A DNA stretch of 64,000 bases, taken from assembly GCF_014874065.1 (NCBI RefSeq), contig NZ_JADBEE010000001.1:1116001-1180000 (forward strand). The letters are read 5' to 3'. Each line of letters starts with the position of its first letter. The stretch's first letter is position 1. Of this stretch, positions 53,761 through 61,214 are shown piece by piece. The notes beneath the pieces were generated by a model, which saw only the letters and a program-made list of their open reading frames with translations, was not told the origin of the DNA and made no database searches. The translations under genes and the position numbers were made by a program. The stretch is from Nesterenkonia halotolerans (lineage in GTDB: Bacteria > Actinomycetota > Actinomycetes > Actinomycetales > Micrococcaceae).

Positions 53761-54013
53761 GGTTGTACCGCGTGCGCGCGGTACGTCGTTTCTGCTGGTT
53801 TATGAGTGCTAATCGATCGCCTCTCAGGATGGACCGCGTTTTCTTGAAGCTCGGGAACTTCCTGGGCATATCGAGAGTAAGAGAGAAGCTCATAACCACT
53901 CGAAAAATTAAGGTACAACGGTACATATGCCCTAGGTGACTACAAAACCACAGGTCAGAGCAATTTCATGTTGTACCGCGGTTGTACCACAGGGAAGCCT
54001 CCGGAGGTACAAC
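53761..54013. repeat. Five GGTTGTACC-type repeats
   Basis: GTTGTACC or its inverse occurs at 53762-53769, about 53912-53919 (inverted), 53970-53977, 53981-53988 and 54006-54013 (inverted). All lie within about 250 AT-richer base pairs behind the primase-helicase gene. Mixed orientation and clustering fit an initiator-binding region or operator cluster. Confidence 0.65.
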
Positions 54014-54312
54014 TGGCCGCAGCACCCGCTCGCTGACCAGCAGCACCCCCACCTGTGCGGTGGAGTTGAGGTGTTGATGCGACTTCATCCGCCACCTTCG
54101 CGCTGAACGCTCACTGATGTGCAGGGTTCGCGCCGGCAACCACACCCAGCTTTGTGGGTCTCGCGCAGTGACTCCCCCGCAACCCACCGTGCGAAGTCTC
54201 GGTGCTCATGAGGCACCGTCGAGCAGCCGCCGCACTGCGGGAGTTCTCGCGTGTTCGGCGAGGTTTCTAAAGTGTCACTGAAATCAGGTGTCACACGCTG
54301 GTGAAGGGTGCA
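54014..54312. other. Intergenic stretch, no confident gene
   Basis: Two overlapping leftward frames (about 70 codons each) have no recognisable pattern and no ribosome sites, so I leave them uncalled. Confidence 0.4.
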
Positions 54313-54522
54313 TCAGTGCCTCTGACCCGCGGGCTTAGGATCCACGAATGGTGGCAGCCCTATGGATGCCAGGCGTTTCACAGCGGCCGAGGTAGGGCGG
54401 TTCAACGCTCGGTCAAGAGTGACCTTCAGGCGTGCTGCGCGGATCTCTCGACGCAGCACCGCCTGGACCTCATCCCGGTTGTTCGGGTCGTAGCTTCTCT
54501 CGGCAGCAGCAGCCATGGTCAC
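54313..54522 (-). CDS. Small protein with repeated 40-aa module (copy D)
   Basis: 69 aa from GTG 54522 (overlapping the previous stop), or 67 aa from ATG 54516, which has GGGGAGG at good spacing. It consists almost only of the module VLRREIRAARLKVTLDRALNRPTSAAVKRLASIGLPP. The same module is in the neighbouring protein and twice in the HigA-type protein at 29810. Translationally coupled to 54519-54731. Probably DNA- or protein-binding; function unknown. Confidence 0.6.
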   Translation of the reverse strand: MTMAAAAERSYDPNNRDEVQAVLRREIRAARLKVTLDRALNRPTSAAVKRLASIGLPPFVDPKPAGQRH

Positions 54523-54731
54523 CCCTCCCCTGTGCGCGCTGTGTGATCGGGCATCGCCCAGCTCGCCGGTGGCACATCCATCGCAGCCAGATCGCGCAAC
54601 TCGGGTGCTGTCGTGCGCCCCTGTCTCTCATCGAGGGTGATCTTCAGCCGCGCGGCGAGAATCTCGCGACGCAGGGTAACGAACATCTGCGCCTTGGTCT
54701 TGGTGGTGTGCTTGTGTGGTTGCTCGGGCAT
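54519..54731 (-). CDS. Small protein with repeated 40-aa module (copy C)
   Basis: 70 aa from ATG 54731, 9 nt after AGGAGG. A polar N-terminus (PHKHTTKTKAQMF) is followed by the module TLRREILAARLKITLDERQGRTTAPELRDLAAMDVPP. A longer frame upstream encodes WWGEQLLEIMRTRRKLIM, which resembles AEQLRDIMRIRRTQIM before the gene at 55203; both probably reflect a duplicated promoter/leader rather than protein. Overlaps the next gene by 4 bp. Confidence 0.6.
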   Translation of the reverse strand: MPEQPHKHTTKTKAQMFVTLRREILAARLKITLDERQGRTTAPELRDLAAMDVPPASWAMPDHTARTGEG

Positions 54732-54734
54732 GAT

Positions 54735-54828
54735 CAGCTTCCTCCTGGTCCTCATTATCTCCAGAAGCTGCTCCCCCCACCAGGTCGTATCCCCCACCTG
54801 AGCTCTCTGTGCAGGCACCAATGACCGT
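54735..54828 (-). promoter_or_regulatory. Duplicated leader/promoter module, copy 1
   Basis: About 88 bp directly upstream of 54519-54731 match the leader of the gene at 55203 at roughly 85 %. Shared parts, read leftward, include CAGAGAGCTCAGGTGGG, CCTGGTGG, ATAATGAGGA and AGGAGGA; the ATAAT could be a -10 element just before the ribosome site. Confidence 0.55.
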
Positions 54829-54858
54829 CTGTGGGGAGACCTCGCGCTAGGCGGGACG

Positions 54859-55203
54859 TTACCCGGCGAAGGTGTCCTCGACCATGGCTGTAGCTGCCGT
54901 CATAACCTCGCATGTGCGCAGCCGGCTGATCGCCTCGACCGGCGAGATGTCCCCCAGCCACGGGTTGGCCCCGATGAACCAGAGACGCGCTGTGTCGTCG
55001 CTCTCCGAGCTGGAGACCATCCTCCACGCCCTGTGAGCCAGCTGCAGCCTCTCCTGCGCTTCAGGCGCCGGTAGAGGCCCGTCTGCTCGGGCCCACCTGC
55101 CGGGGAGATCTCGTGCGGTGACACGGCCCCGTACAGCGACAAGGGTCGGTCCGAGGGCGCTGTTGAGCTGACGAGTGATCTCTCGGATGTCCGTCGTGGC
55201 CAT
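54859..55203 (-). CDS. Antitoxin-like protein with DUF2384 (MbcA/ParS toxin-binding) C-terminus
   Basis: 114 aa from ATG 55203, 9 nt after AGGAGG. The N-terminal helices (ITRQLNSALGPTLVAVRGRVTARDLPGRWA) and C-terminus (ARLWFIGANPWLGDISPVEAISRLRTCEVMTAATAMV) follow the DUF2384 pattern LG...VA...R...RW...ARxWxxGxNPxLGxxSPxxAL. In RES-Xre and MbcTA pairs this domain binds and blocks the toxin. No toxin gene is adjacent, so it is an orphan or acts as a regulator. Confidence 0.72.
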   Translation of the reverse strand: MATTDIREITRQLNSALGPTLVAVRGRVTARDLPGRWARADGPLPAPEAQERLQLAHRAWRMVSSSESDDTARLWFIGANPWLGDISPVEAISRLRTCEVMTAATAMVEDTFAG

Positions 55204-55206
55204 GAT

Positions 55207-55310
55207 CTGTGTCCTCCTGATCCTCATTATGTCCCGCAGCTGCTCCGCCACCAGGTCACGTCTCCCACCTGAGCTCTCTGTTTGGGCGCCAATGGCCGTC
55301 CGAACAGGGG
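55207..55310 (-). promoter_or_regulatory. Duplicated leader/promoter module, copy 2
   Basis: Upstream of the DUF2384 gene; homologous to 54735-54828 with the same order of blocks (CAGAGAGCTCAGGTGGG, CCTGGTGG, ATAATGAGGA, AGGAGGA). Implies common control of the two small-gene units. Confidence 0.55.
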
Positions 55311-55427
55311 CTTCGAGGTGTCAGAAGCGTCCTCCAAGAGTGGTCACGTATCAGCCACACGGCCAGACCAAGGAAAACAGGTAAGCGACGGCTCGCCACC
55401 TACCTGCGGGCAATCCACGGTTCGGCT

Positions 55428-55811
55428 TCAGGCGGTTGTCTCACGATTCGCCTGGCCAAGGTGCGTCACCTGCACCGCCACGGCACCCAACCGACGCGCT
55501 AGACCGGCCTTATGCTGGATGCCCGCCTCCCCCGCAGCATAACCTGCCACAAGCATGATGCTGAGACCGTCGAGACGCCTCGAAGCGTCTGTAAGTTGGA
55601 GCTGAGGCGAGAGGTCGAGTGCTGCGGCGATGATCCGCTCTCCGGCGCCATCCACGGCCATTAGGCGCCAGTCATCGTGCGCTACGCGGTCCGCAAGGTT
55701 GCGGGCAGCGGCGCTGAGTTCTTCGCCACGGAGGGTGCTATTGCCTGTCTGAGCCCCGAAAACGCGGTCCAGAAGGCTGAGCGAACTGGCCATGAGCTCA
55801 GTATGGCCCAT
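55428..55811 (-). CDS. PRTase-like small protein of unknown function
   Basis: 127 aa from ATG 55811 (GAAGG 9 nt upstream); a TTG three codons earlier is less likely. The C-terminal half has the hydrophobic-strand/GxxxG/helix/GA order DGLSIMLVAGYAAGEAGIQHKAGLARRLGAVAVQVTHLG, which resembles the PRPP-binding half of phosphoribosyltransferase folds but lacks the acidic pair, so the catalytic function is doubtful. It follows the RNase H-like gene at 46 bp in one operon, divergent from a kinase. Confidence 0.5.
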   Translation of the reverse strand: MGHTELMASSLSLLDRVFGAQTGNSTLRGEELSAAARNLADRVAHDDWRLMAVDGAGERIIAAALDLSPQLQLTDASRRLDGLSIMLVAGYAAGEAGIQHKAGLARRLGAVAVQVTHLGQANRETTA

Positions 55812-55856
55812 GATGGGCAACCTTCGTAACCACTTCGCGCCACGTGCTCGACCCTC

Positions 55857-56357
55857 TCAAGAATTCGATGCTGCCCTCGCGCGGTGAGCAGCGAGTTCAG
55901 AGAGCGCGGCCGCGGCCGCCTCCTTGTACTTGCCGCCCTTCACGGATTCAGCGTCACCGTCAAGGTCAGCTTTTGACGACCCATAAGCGGTACCGCAGTC
56001 CTTGCCATTGCGGATCACCGTGTTCGGGACAATTTGCTGGGCCGCACCTGTCAACGCGCCCTCCATGAGGAGACGGAAGCGCGGACCTTCGGTGTTTCTC
56101 GCCTTCGCCGACAGGTCAGCCCTTCTTACGACGACGGCTTCGGGCTGAAGCGATTGCAAACGTCCCAATAGGTTCTTTGCACAGTCTCCTAGCTGGACGG
56201 CCGTCTCCCCCACTCCGCTGTTGATGTCGAAGACAGTCTCAACGGTGACTTGTGTGAGATCCAGGGGACCAGTTGGGCCTCCAACATCTTTAAGAACTAC
56301 CACTGACGTGGACGCCATATTGCCGTTGATCCTCGTTGCCAGTCCCATCGCACGCAT
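55857..56357 (-). CDS. RNase H-fold (RuvC-like) protein, putative
   Basis: 166 aa from ATG 56357, or 153 aa from ATG 56318. STSVVVLKDVGG starts a first strand, and PEAVVVRRADLSAKARNTEGPRFRLLMEGALTGAAQQ has the strand-then-helix order of RuvC/RNase H-fold resolvases (where an R-G...A..aa helix follows the central strand). The acidic catalytic set is not obvious. A TGCATAAT just before ATG 56357 could give a leaderless message. First gene of a leftward operon with the PRTase-like gene. Confidence 0.45.
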   Translation of the reverse strand: MRAMGLATRINGNMASTSVVVLKDVGGPTGPLDLTQVTVETVFDINSGVGETAVQLGDCAKNLLGRLQSLQPEAVVVRRADLSAKARNTEGPRFRLLMEGALTGAAQQIVPNTVIRNGKDCGTAYGSSKADLDGDAESVKGGKYKEAAAAALSELAAHRARAASNS

Positions 56358-56382
56358 GCTTCATTATGCATACGATGATTCA

Positions 56383-57423
56383 ATGACATCCACTCCGGCT
56401 CCAGTGATGATCGCTGACCGATATGAGAAGGTTCGCGACCTAGGTGGCGGTGCTTTTGGAGAGGTGTATGAAGTCATTGACCATCACCTGGGTGGGACTA
56501 CTGCTGCGCTGAAGCTCCTGAAGTCCCATCCGCTGGGCATCTGGGAGGAAGCGCAGGTCTTGCGGCGCGTAGCCGGAGAACACCTACTTCCCGTGCAGAA
56601 CGCCGACCTCGCAGCCGGGGTCCCCTTTATCGTCACAGACCTGGCCACGCATGGATCGATCGCGGAGCAAATCACGCCCCACGTTGGGATGCCCATCGAC
56701 AGGGCCATCCGCTGGGGACGTCAGATGTGCCAGGGCATCGCGCGACTGCATGACTTTGGGCTTCTCCATTGCGACCTGAAGCCAGAGAACATTTTCTTGA
56801 ACGGAAGTGGTGACGCTCTGGTCGGCGATCTAGGCCTGGCCCAACTAGAAGACCCGAACGGAGTCGTGCTCGCCGCCGGAAGTCCTTTGACTATGGCTCC
56901 AGAAGTCTGTGCCGGGATGGCGGGTTTGACCCCGCCAAGATGTTACAGCGCTCTTAGCGAGGTCTTTAGCCTCGGTGCCTGCGTGTACTGGATGCTCGCC
57001 GGGGCTCCACCGAGGCCCCTCATGTCATACCCGGACCTGGCCAAGACCCAGGTCCCGGACATCTGGGAGGCGGCGCCCCACCTACCGCGAGGCCTTCGAG
57101 ACGTAGTCAATCGATCACTATCGGCAGATGTTATGGAGCGTCAATGGTCTCCTTCCCACCTTGATGCCGCTCTCTCAGCGTTTAGGCGACCCGAACGCTC
57201 CTGGACCCGCGTGCAACCCCACCCGGAACATCGTGACTGTTTCGTGGGCACAAAGTCAGGCGCGCAGACGGTTTCCGTGTGCGTCGCCGCGAACCCGAGT
57301 CGATCAGGATTTTTGATTGACGTTAGATACGAGAAGTCGCAGCGCGCCCTCCGAGAGCATTGCGGGAGTTCCAGTGAAGCTGGTCTAGGACGACAGTTGC
57401 GAAATATTTTCCGGTCCTGCTGA
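56383..57423 (+). CDS. Hanks-type Ser/Thr protein kinase, soluble
   Basis: 346 aa from ATG 56383. The kinase domain has the Gly loop LGGGAFGEVYEV, the ATP lysine in AALKLLK, the catalytic loop LLHCDLKPENIFL (HCD in place of HRD) and DLG in place of DFG (VGDLGLAQL), then the APE motif. The C-terminal 75 residues (RSWTRVQPHPEHRDCFVGTKSG..SVCVAAN) are an extra Cys/His-containing domain. There is no membrane helix or PASTA repeats, unlike housekeeping actinobacterial kinases. Divergent from the RNase H/PRTase-like operon at the element edge; a defence function is possible. Confidence 0.88.
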   Translation: MTSTPAPVMIADRYEKVRDLGGGAFGEVYEVIDHHLGGTTAALKLLKSHPLGIWEEAQVLRRVAGEHLLPVQNADLAAGVPFIVTDLATHGSIAEQITPHVGMPIDRAIRWGRQMCQGIARLHDFGLLHCDLKPENIFLNGSGDALVGDLGLAQLEDPNGVVLAAGSPLTMAPEVCAGMAGLTPPRCYSALSEVFSLGACVYWMLAGAPPRPLMSYPDLAKTQVPDIWEAAPHLPRGLRDVVNRSLSADVMERQWSPSHLDAALSAFRRPERSWTRVQPHPEHRDCFVGTKSGAQTVSVCVAANPSRSGFLIDVRYEKSQRALREHCGSSSEAGLGRQLRNIFRSC

Positions 57424-57732
57424 TCCAGGTCCTTCGTGAGGCTGAGGCACGATTCAACGCCAGCAAGACCTCAGTGAAGACTCATTTGCTCCTTCGACCA
57501 CGTTTGAGCAAAACGCCTGCAATCGCTGTTGCTACCCCGGATTGTGACCACGCTCCTACTGGGCTGAAGGACGCGCATGCCTGACGACGTATGGAAACGC
57601 ACGTCGTCTACGTCTGGGGCACACAGGCCTCTCAGCAGTCGTTGGCAAACCCGAGGAGACGGGCAAACCCACTGTCACGGTGGGGAACAGCTCACGCTTG
57701 AACCCTACTTCTCTTGTTCTTCGGAGTCCTGC
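57424..57732. other. Right-end non-coding region of the element
   Basis: About 300 bp between the kinase and the right arm site. No gene, hairpin or repeat recognised. Confidence 0.45.
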
Positions 57733-57750
57733 GCAAGGTTCTGAGCAAGG
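57733..57750. promoter_or_regulatory. Candidate integrase arm-type site, right end
   Basis: GCAAGGTTCTGAGCAAGG, 17 of 18 identical to 15800-15817 and in the same orientation, 68 bp from the attR core. Confidence 0.55.
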
Positions 57751-57770
57751 GTCGCCGCATTCCAGGCATT

Positions 57771-57811
57771 AAAAAAGGACCGTTGACTAGAAAACTCCTA
57801 GTCAACGGCCC
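57771..57811 (-). terminator. Element-supplied terminator of tRNA-fMet
   Basis: Read leftward: a hairpin with arms around CCGTTGACTAG (57798-57810 with 57778-57790), loop of 7, then six T. It lies 8 bp past the tRNA 3' end and belongs to the element, replacing the chromosomal terminator displaced to 15586. Confidence 0.88.
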
Positions 57812-57817
57812 TTCACA

Positions 57818-57857
57818 GTTGCGGGGGCAAGATTTGAACTTGCGACCTCCGGGTTAT
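57818..57857. repeat. attR: 40-bp direct repeat inside tRNA-fMet
   Basis: Identical to 15641-15680. It ends within the anticodon, so crossover somewhere in this segment reconstitutes the whole tRNA. Confidence 0.93.
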
Positions 57858-57892
57858 GAGCCCGGCGAGCTACCGAACTGCTCCACCCCGCG
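57819..57892 (-). tRNA. tRNA-fMet (CAT), 3' half supplied by the element
   Basis: 74 nt without encoded CCA. The cloverleaf is intact: acceptor CGCGGGG/CCCCGCA with the initiator-type C1-A72 mismatch, anticodon stem with three G-C pairs (CCGGGCTCATAACCCGG, anticodon CAT), T-loop TTCAAAT. The 5' half is chromosomal and the part from the anticodon to the discriminator base lies in the attR repeat. Confidence 0.95.
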
Positions 57893-57975
57893 TTGCGACT
57901 TGTTTAGTCTACGCACACATATCTGCTGTGCAAAATCGAGATGAACTCAGTGGAGCGTGACCTCCAACACCCGCT

Positions 57976-58043
57976 GTCCCCGCCCTGACCTGGAAGGTAC
58001 GGGCGGGGACGGCGTCGGGTGCTGCGGGGGTCAGGACCCCCGC
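57976..58043 (-). terminator. Two hairpins ending the UPF0182 transcript
   Basis: GTCCCCGCCC (57976-57985) pairs with 58001-58010, and GCGGGGGTC (58024-58032) pairs with 58035-58043. They lie between the tRNA and the UPF0182 stop; no T-runs. Confidence 0.65.
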
Positions 58044-58053
58044 GAGGAGGTGT

Positions 58054-61000
58054 CTACTCCTCGAGGTCAGCCTCGGCCTGCAGGGCATCGTCGATGGCCT
58101 GCTGCAGCTGCTCCTGGGCCTCGCCGTAGGCGGCGAAGTCTCCATCGGAGAGTGCGGCGTCGGAGTCCTGGATCGCCTGGCCTGCGCGATCCAGTGCGTC
58201 GTTCAGCCGTTCCTGGGCCGGTCCCGTGGGAGCGGCAGGAGCTTCCGCCTCTTCCGTGGGCTCGGCCTCGTCGGCGGGCTCTTCCTCGGCCGGGGCCTCG
58301 TCAGACGGGGCCTCGCCCTCGGGGACATCGAGCTCGTCGTCCACGGCTTCACCCTCAACACCGGCACCATCGGCCACTGCGGCACCGGAGTCACCGCCGA
58401 AGACCTGATCGAGTGCCTCATCGAGGGTGTCGGCGAAGCCAACCTCCTCGCCGTAGGCCACCAGCACCTTGCGAAGCGCCGGGTAGGCGGCCTCGGTGCC
58501 GGTGGACTGCACGTAGACCGGCTGAACGTAGAGGATGCCGTCGCCGGCGGGCAACGTGATCATGTTGCCGTTGATCACCTCGGAGGCACCCTGGCGCAGC
58601 AGGTTCAGCTCCTGGGAGATCTGCGAGTTCGAGTCGAAGTTCGCCTGGGTCTGACCCGGTCCTGGGATGACCGTGTCACGGGGCAGTTCGAGCAGACGCA
58701 GCTGGCCGTAGTCCTCGGCCTTGACTCCGTCTTCTCCGGTTCCCGCATCACCTGCGGCGGCGAGGAATCCGTAGAGCACGTTGCGCTGCTGGGCGCCTTC
58801 GGCGATCTGCGGGATGAACGTGCCGGTCAGCGAGAACGCCGGCTCCTCCTGGCCCGGCATCTGCAGGGTCATGTAGTACGGAGGCTGCGTCTGGGCGGAC
58901 TCGTCATCCGCGGTGGGATCCGAGGGAACTGACCAGGCGTCGTTGTTCTCGTAGAACGTGCCGGGATCGGTCACGTGGTAGCGACCGAGCAGCTCACGCT
59001 GCACGCGGAACATGTCCTCGGGGTATCGGACGTGGTCCATCAACTCGGCGGACATGTTTTCGTAGGGCTGCAGCGCCTCGGGGAAGACCTCCTGCCAGGC
59101 ACGCAGGATCGGATCCTCGGTGTCCCAGGCGTAGAGCTCCACGGAGCCGTCGTAGGCATCCACAGTGGCCTTGACCGAGTTGCGGATGTAGTTGACCTGT
59201 CCGGCGAGCGTGGGGGCTCCCTGGGTCAGCGCGTCGGTGGTGGCCTGCTCCAGCTGCTGCTGGTCGGAGTACGGGAAGTCGTTGGAGGTGGTGTAACCCT
59301 CCACGATCCACTTGACCCGTCCATCGACGATGGCCGGGTAGGCGTTCTGGTCGACCTCGAGGAACGGCGCAACCTCCTGCACGCGTTCGCGTGGCTGGCG
59401 CTCGTAGAGGATCTGGGATTCCTCGGTCATGTCTCCGGAGAGCAGGATCTCTGGGGACTGGAACTGGATCGCATAGACCAGTCGGTTGAACAGTCCGCCG
59501 ACGTCGGGACCGCCGTCACCTTCGAAGGTGTAGACGGTCTCGGCCTCGGAGTCAGCCGCGGCGGGGCGGTCAAGCTCCAGCGGCTCCTCCTCTTCCGGGG
59601 CGCCCACGATGGAGTACTCCGGCGAGTTCTCACCGAAGTAGATGCGTGGCTCGTAGTCGTCATCGCTGGCGAGCTCACCGCGAGTGGGGATGCCCTGCAG
59701 GGTGAAGCTCGGCCGGCCCTCGGGTGTGACGGTGTTGGCGTTGGCCGCGACCAGTCCGTAGCCATGGGTGTAGACGAGGTGCCGGTTGACCCAGGAGGCG
59801 TCGTCCGGAATGTTCAGCTCACGAGCAGCGATCACCGTGTCCTGACGCTCGCCGTCGATCTCATAGCGGTCGAAGCTCAGCGTGTCCGGGAAGGAATAGT
59901 ACTGGCGGAACTGCTGGAACTGACCGAAGGCAGCGGAGACCAGGTTGGGGTCCAGCAGGCGGATGTTCTCGGTGTTTCCTGCGTCCTCTGCCAGGGCTCC
60001 CTCGGTGGCCGAGGAGTCGGCGTCGTAGCTCTCCTGCTCGAGCTCCTGCAGGCCGTAGGCGTAGCGGGTGAGCTCCATGTTGCGCTCGATGTAGGGCATC
60101 TCCAGGGTCCGCTCCGAGGGCTGGACCTGGTACTCCTGCACGAGGAAGGGGTAGAGCCCGCCGCCGATGATCGCGGTGATCAGCAGCATCGCGGAACCGA
60201 TGATGGAGAAGCGCCAGCGTCCGGTGACGGCGGTGACGATGAAGACCAGGGCCACCAGCACGGCGGCGGCGGCGAGGATCGCCTGGGCAGGAATCACAGC
60301 ATTGACGTCGGTGTACAGCGCGCCGGCCCAGTTCCCGCTCTGGTTCTGCAGGGTGGCGTAACGGTCGAGCCACCAGTTCACTGCCTGCAGCAGCAGGAAG
60401 ATCGCGGCAGTGACGGCGATGTGCCAGCGGGCGGCCGTCTCGACCACGAACTTGCCGCTGGGCTCGATCCGGATGCCGCCGAAGAGGTAGTGGGTGAGGA
60501 TGCCGGCGATTCCGGCCACCAGCACCGCAGAGACCAGGAAGCCGTTGAGCAGCCCGAGGAAGGGCAGCGTGAAGATGAAGAAGCCGAAGTCCATGCCGAA
60601 CTCAGGATCGGTCATGCCGAAGGGCTGCTGGTTGATGAACAGCAGCACCGTCTCCCAGCTGCCCTGCGCCGCGGTGCCTGCGAAGAAGCCCATCAGCGCG
60701 GGCAGACCGATCATGAACAGGCGGCGCATGGAGTTGAGCGTGCGCTGATACCGGATGACCGATTCGTTCATCTGGCTCTGCACCGACATGGGTCGGTTGC
60801 GGAAGGCCAGGAACAGGCTCAGCCAGACCAGGGCGGCCATCAGCACGAAGGCCACCAGGAAGATGACACCGCGGGCGATCCGCTCAGTCCAGAAGACGTC
60901 CTGGTAGCCCAGCTGGTTGAACCAGAGGATCTCCGCGTAGAAGCCGGAGGACGCCACGAAGGCACCGATCAGCACGGCGATGATGATGATCGTCAGCACC

Positions 61001-61149
61001 AGTGCTGACGGGCGCCGTGGCCCTGACCCCCGCTCACGCCGCTCGGAACCGGACCCGCCGGAGTTGTCGCCGTCGTCCCCGCCCGAGCCGGAGCCGAAGA
61101 GGCCCCCGCCGAACGGGTTCGCAGACCCGAATCCCTGAGAGAAACTCAC
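58054..61149 (-). CDS. UPF0182 family membrane protein
   Basis: 1031 aa, GTG start after GAGGG. A Gly/Ser-rich N-terminus is followed by seven membrane helices in the first 320 residues (from ALVLTIIIIAVLIGAFVASS to SIIGSAMLLITAIIGGGLYPF), then a large extracytoplasmic part of about 600 residues (YIERNMELTRYAYGLQ, VYTHGYGLVAANANTVTPEGRP, VDGRVKWIVEGYTTSNDFPYS), and an acidic Glu/Ala/Pro-rich tail. This is the actinobacterial UPF0182 (Rv3193c-like) family; the role is not established. Its neighbours, YlbL-like and DUF2342, are conserved with it. Confidence 0.93.
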   Translation of the reverse strand: MSFSQGFGSANPFGGGLFGSGSGGDDGDNSGGSGSERRERGSGPRRPSALVLTIIIIAVLIGAFVASSGFYAEILWFNQLGYQDVFWTERIARGVIFLVAFVLMAALVWLSLFLAFRNRPMSVQSQMNESVIRYQRTLNSMRRLFMIGLPALMGFFAGTAAQGSWETVLLFINQQPFGMTDPEFGMDFGFFIFTLPFLGLLNGFLVSAVLVAGIAGILTHYLFGGIRIEPSGKFVVETAARWHIAVTAAIFLLLQAVNWWLDRYATLQNQSGNWAGALYTDVNAVIPAQAILAAAAVLVALVFIVTAVTGRWRFSIIGSAMLLITAIIGGGLYPFLVQEYQVQPSERTLEMPYIERNMELTRYAYGLQELEQESYDADSSATEGALAEDAGNTENIRLLDPNLVSAAFGQFQQFRQYYSFPDTLSFDRYEIDGERQDTVIAARELNIPDDASWVNRHLVYTHGYGLVAANANTVTPEGRPSFTLQGIPTRGELASDDDYEPRIYFGENSPEYSIVGAPEEEEPLELDRPAAADSEAETVYTFEGDGGPDVGGLFNRLVYAIQFQSPEILLSGDMTEESQILYERQPRERVQEVAPFLEVDQNAYPAIVDGRVKWIVEGYTTSNDFPYSDQQQLEQATTDALTQGAPTLAGQVNYIRNSVKATVDAYDGSVELYAWDTEDPILRAWQEVFPEALQPYENMSAELMDHVRYPEDMFRVQRELLGRYHVTDPGTFYENNDAWSVPSDPTADDESAQTQPPYYMTLQMPGQEEPAFSLTGTFIPQIAEGAQQRNVLYGFLAAAGDAGTGEDGVKAEDYGQLRLLELPRDTVIPGPGQTQANFDSNSQISQELNLLRQGASEVINGNMITLPAGDGILYVQPVYVQSTGTEAAYPALRKVLVAYGEEVGFADTLDEALDQVFGGDSGAAVADGAGVEGEAVDDELDVPEGEAPSDEAPAEEEPADEAEPTEEAEAPAAPTGPAQERLNDALDRAGQAIQDSDAALSDGDFAAYGEAQEQLQQAIDDALQAEADLEE

Positions 61150-61214
61150 GGATAAACCCTCGTCTCTATATTGGTGCTTGGATACGTCTGTGCTGCTGGT
61201 TCTGCTGCGTTCTT

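Larger units (their letters stand above)
15641..57857. mobile_element. Integrative mobilizable element in tRNA-fMet (about 42.2 kb)
   Basis: Bounded by a perfect 40-bp direct repeat (15641-15680 and 57818-57857) that is the 3' portion of tRNA-fMet from the anticodon to the discriminator base. A tyrosine integrase sits 150 bp inside the left end and points toward it. Contents include a xis-like gene, type I RM, umuDC, serine recombinase, mobC-relaxase-mobB, a primase-helicase and many genes of unknown role. No coupling-protein or VirB4-type ATPase was recognised, so mobilization by a helper element is more likely than self-transfer. Replication-type features suggest an integrated plasmid ancestry. 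Confidence 0.9.

Noticed and set aside
53966-54294. Two leftward frames of about 70 codons
   Set aside because: They overlap each other, have no ribosome sites and the first covers the repeat cluster.
15641-57857. Self-transmissible ICE
   Set aside because: No VirB4, VirD4/TcpA or FtsK/TraB-type ATPase was seen; a relaxase module alone supports a mobilizable element.
58975-61008. Very long rightward frame (677 codons) opposite UPF0182
   Set aside because: Antisense frame of a GC-rich gene; His/Gly/Val-rich low-sense translation. The UPF0182 protein on the other strand is unmistakable.
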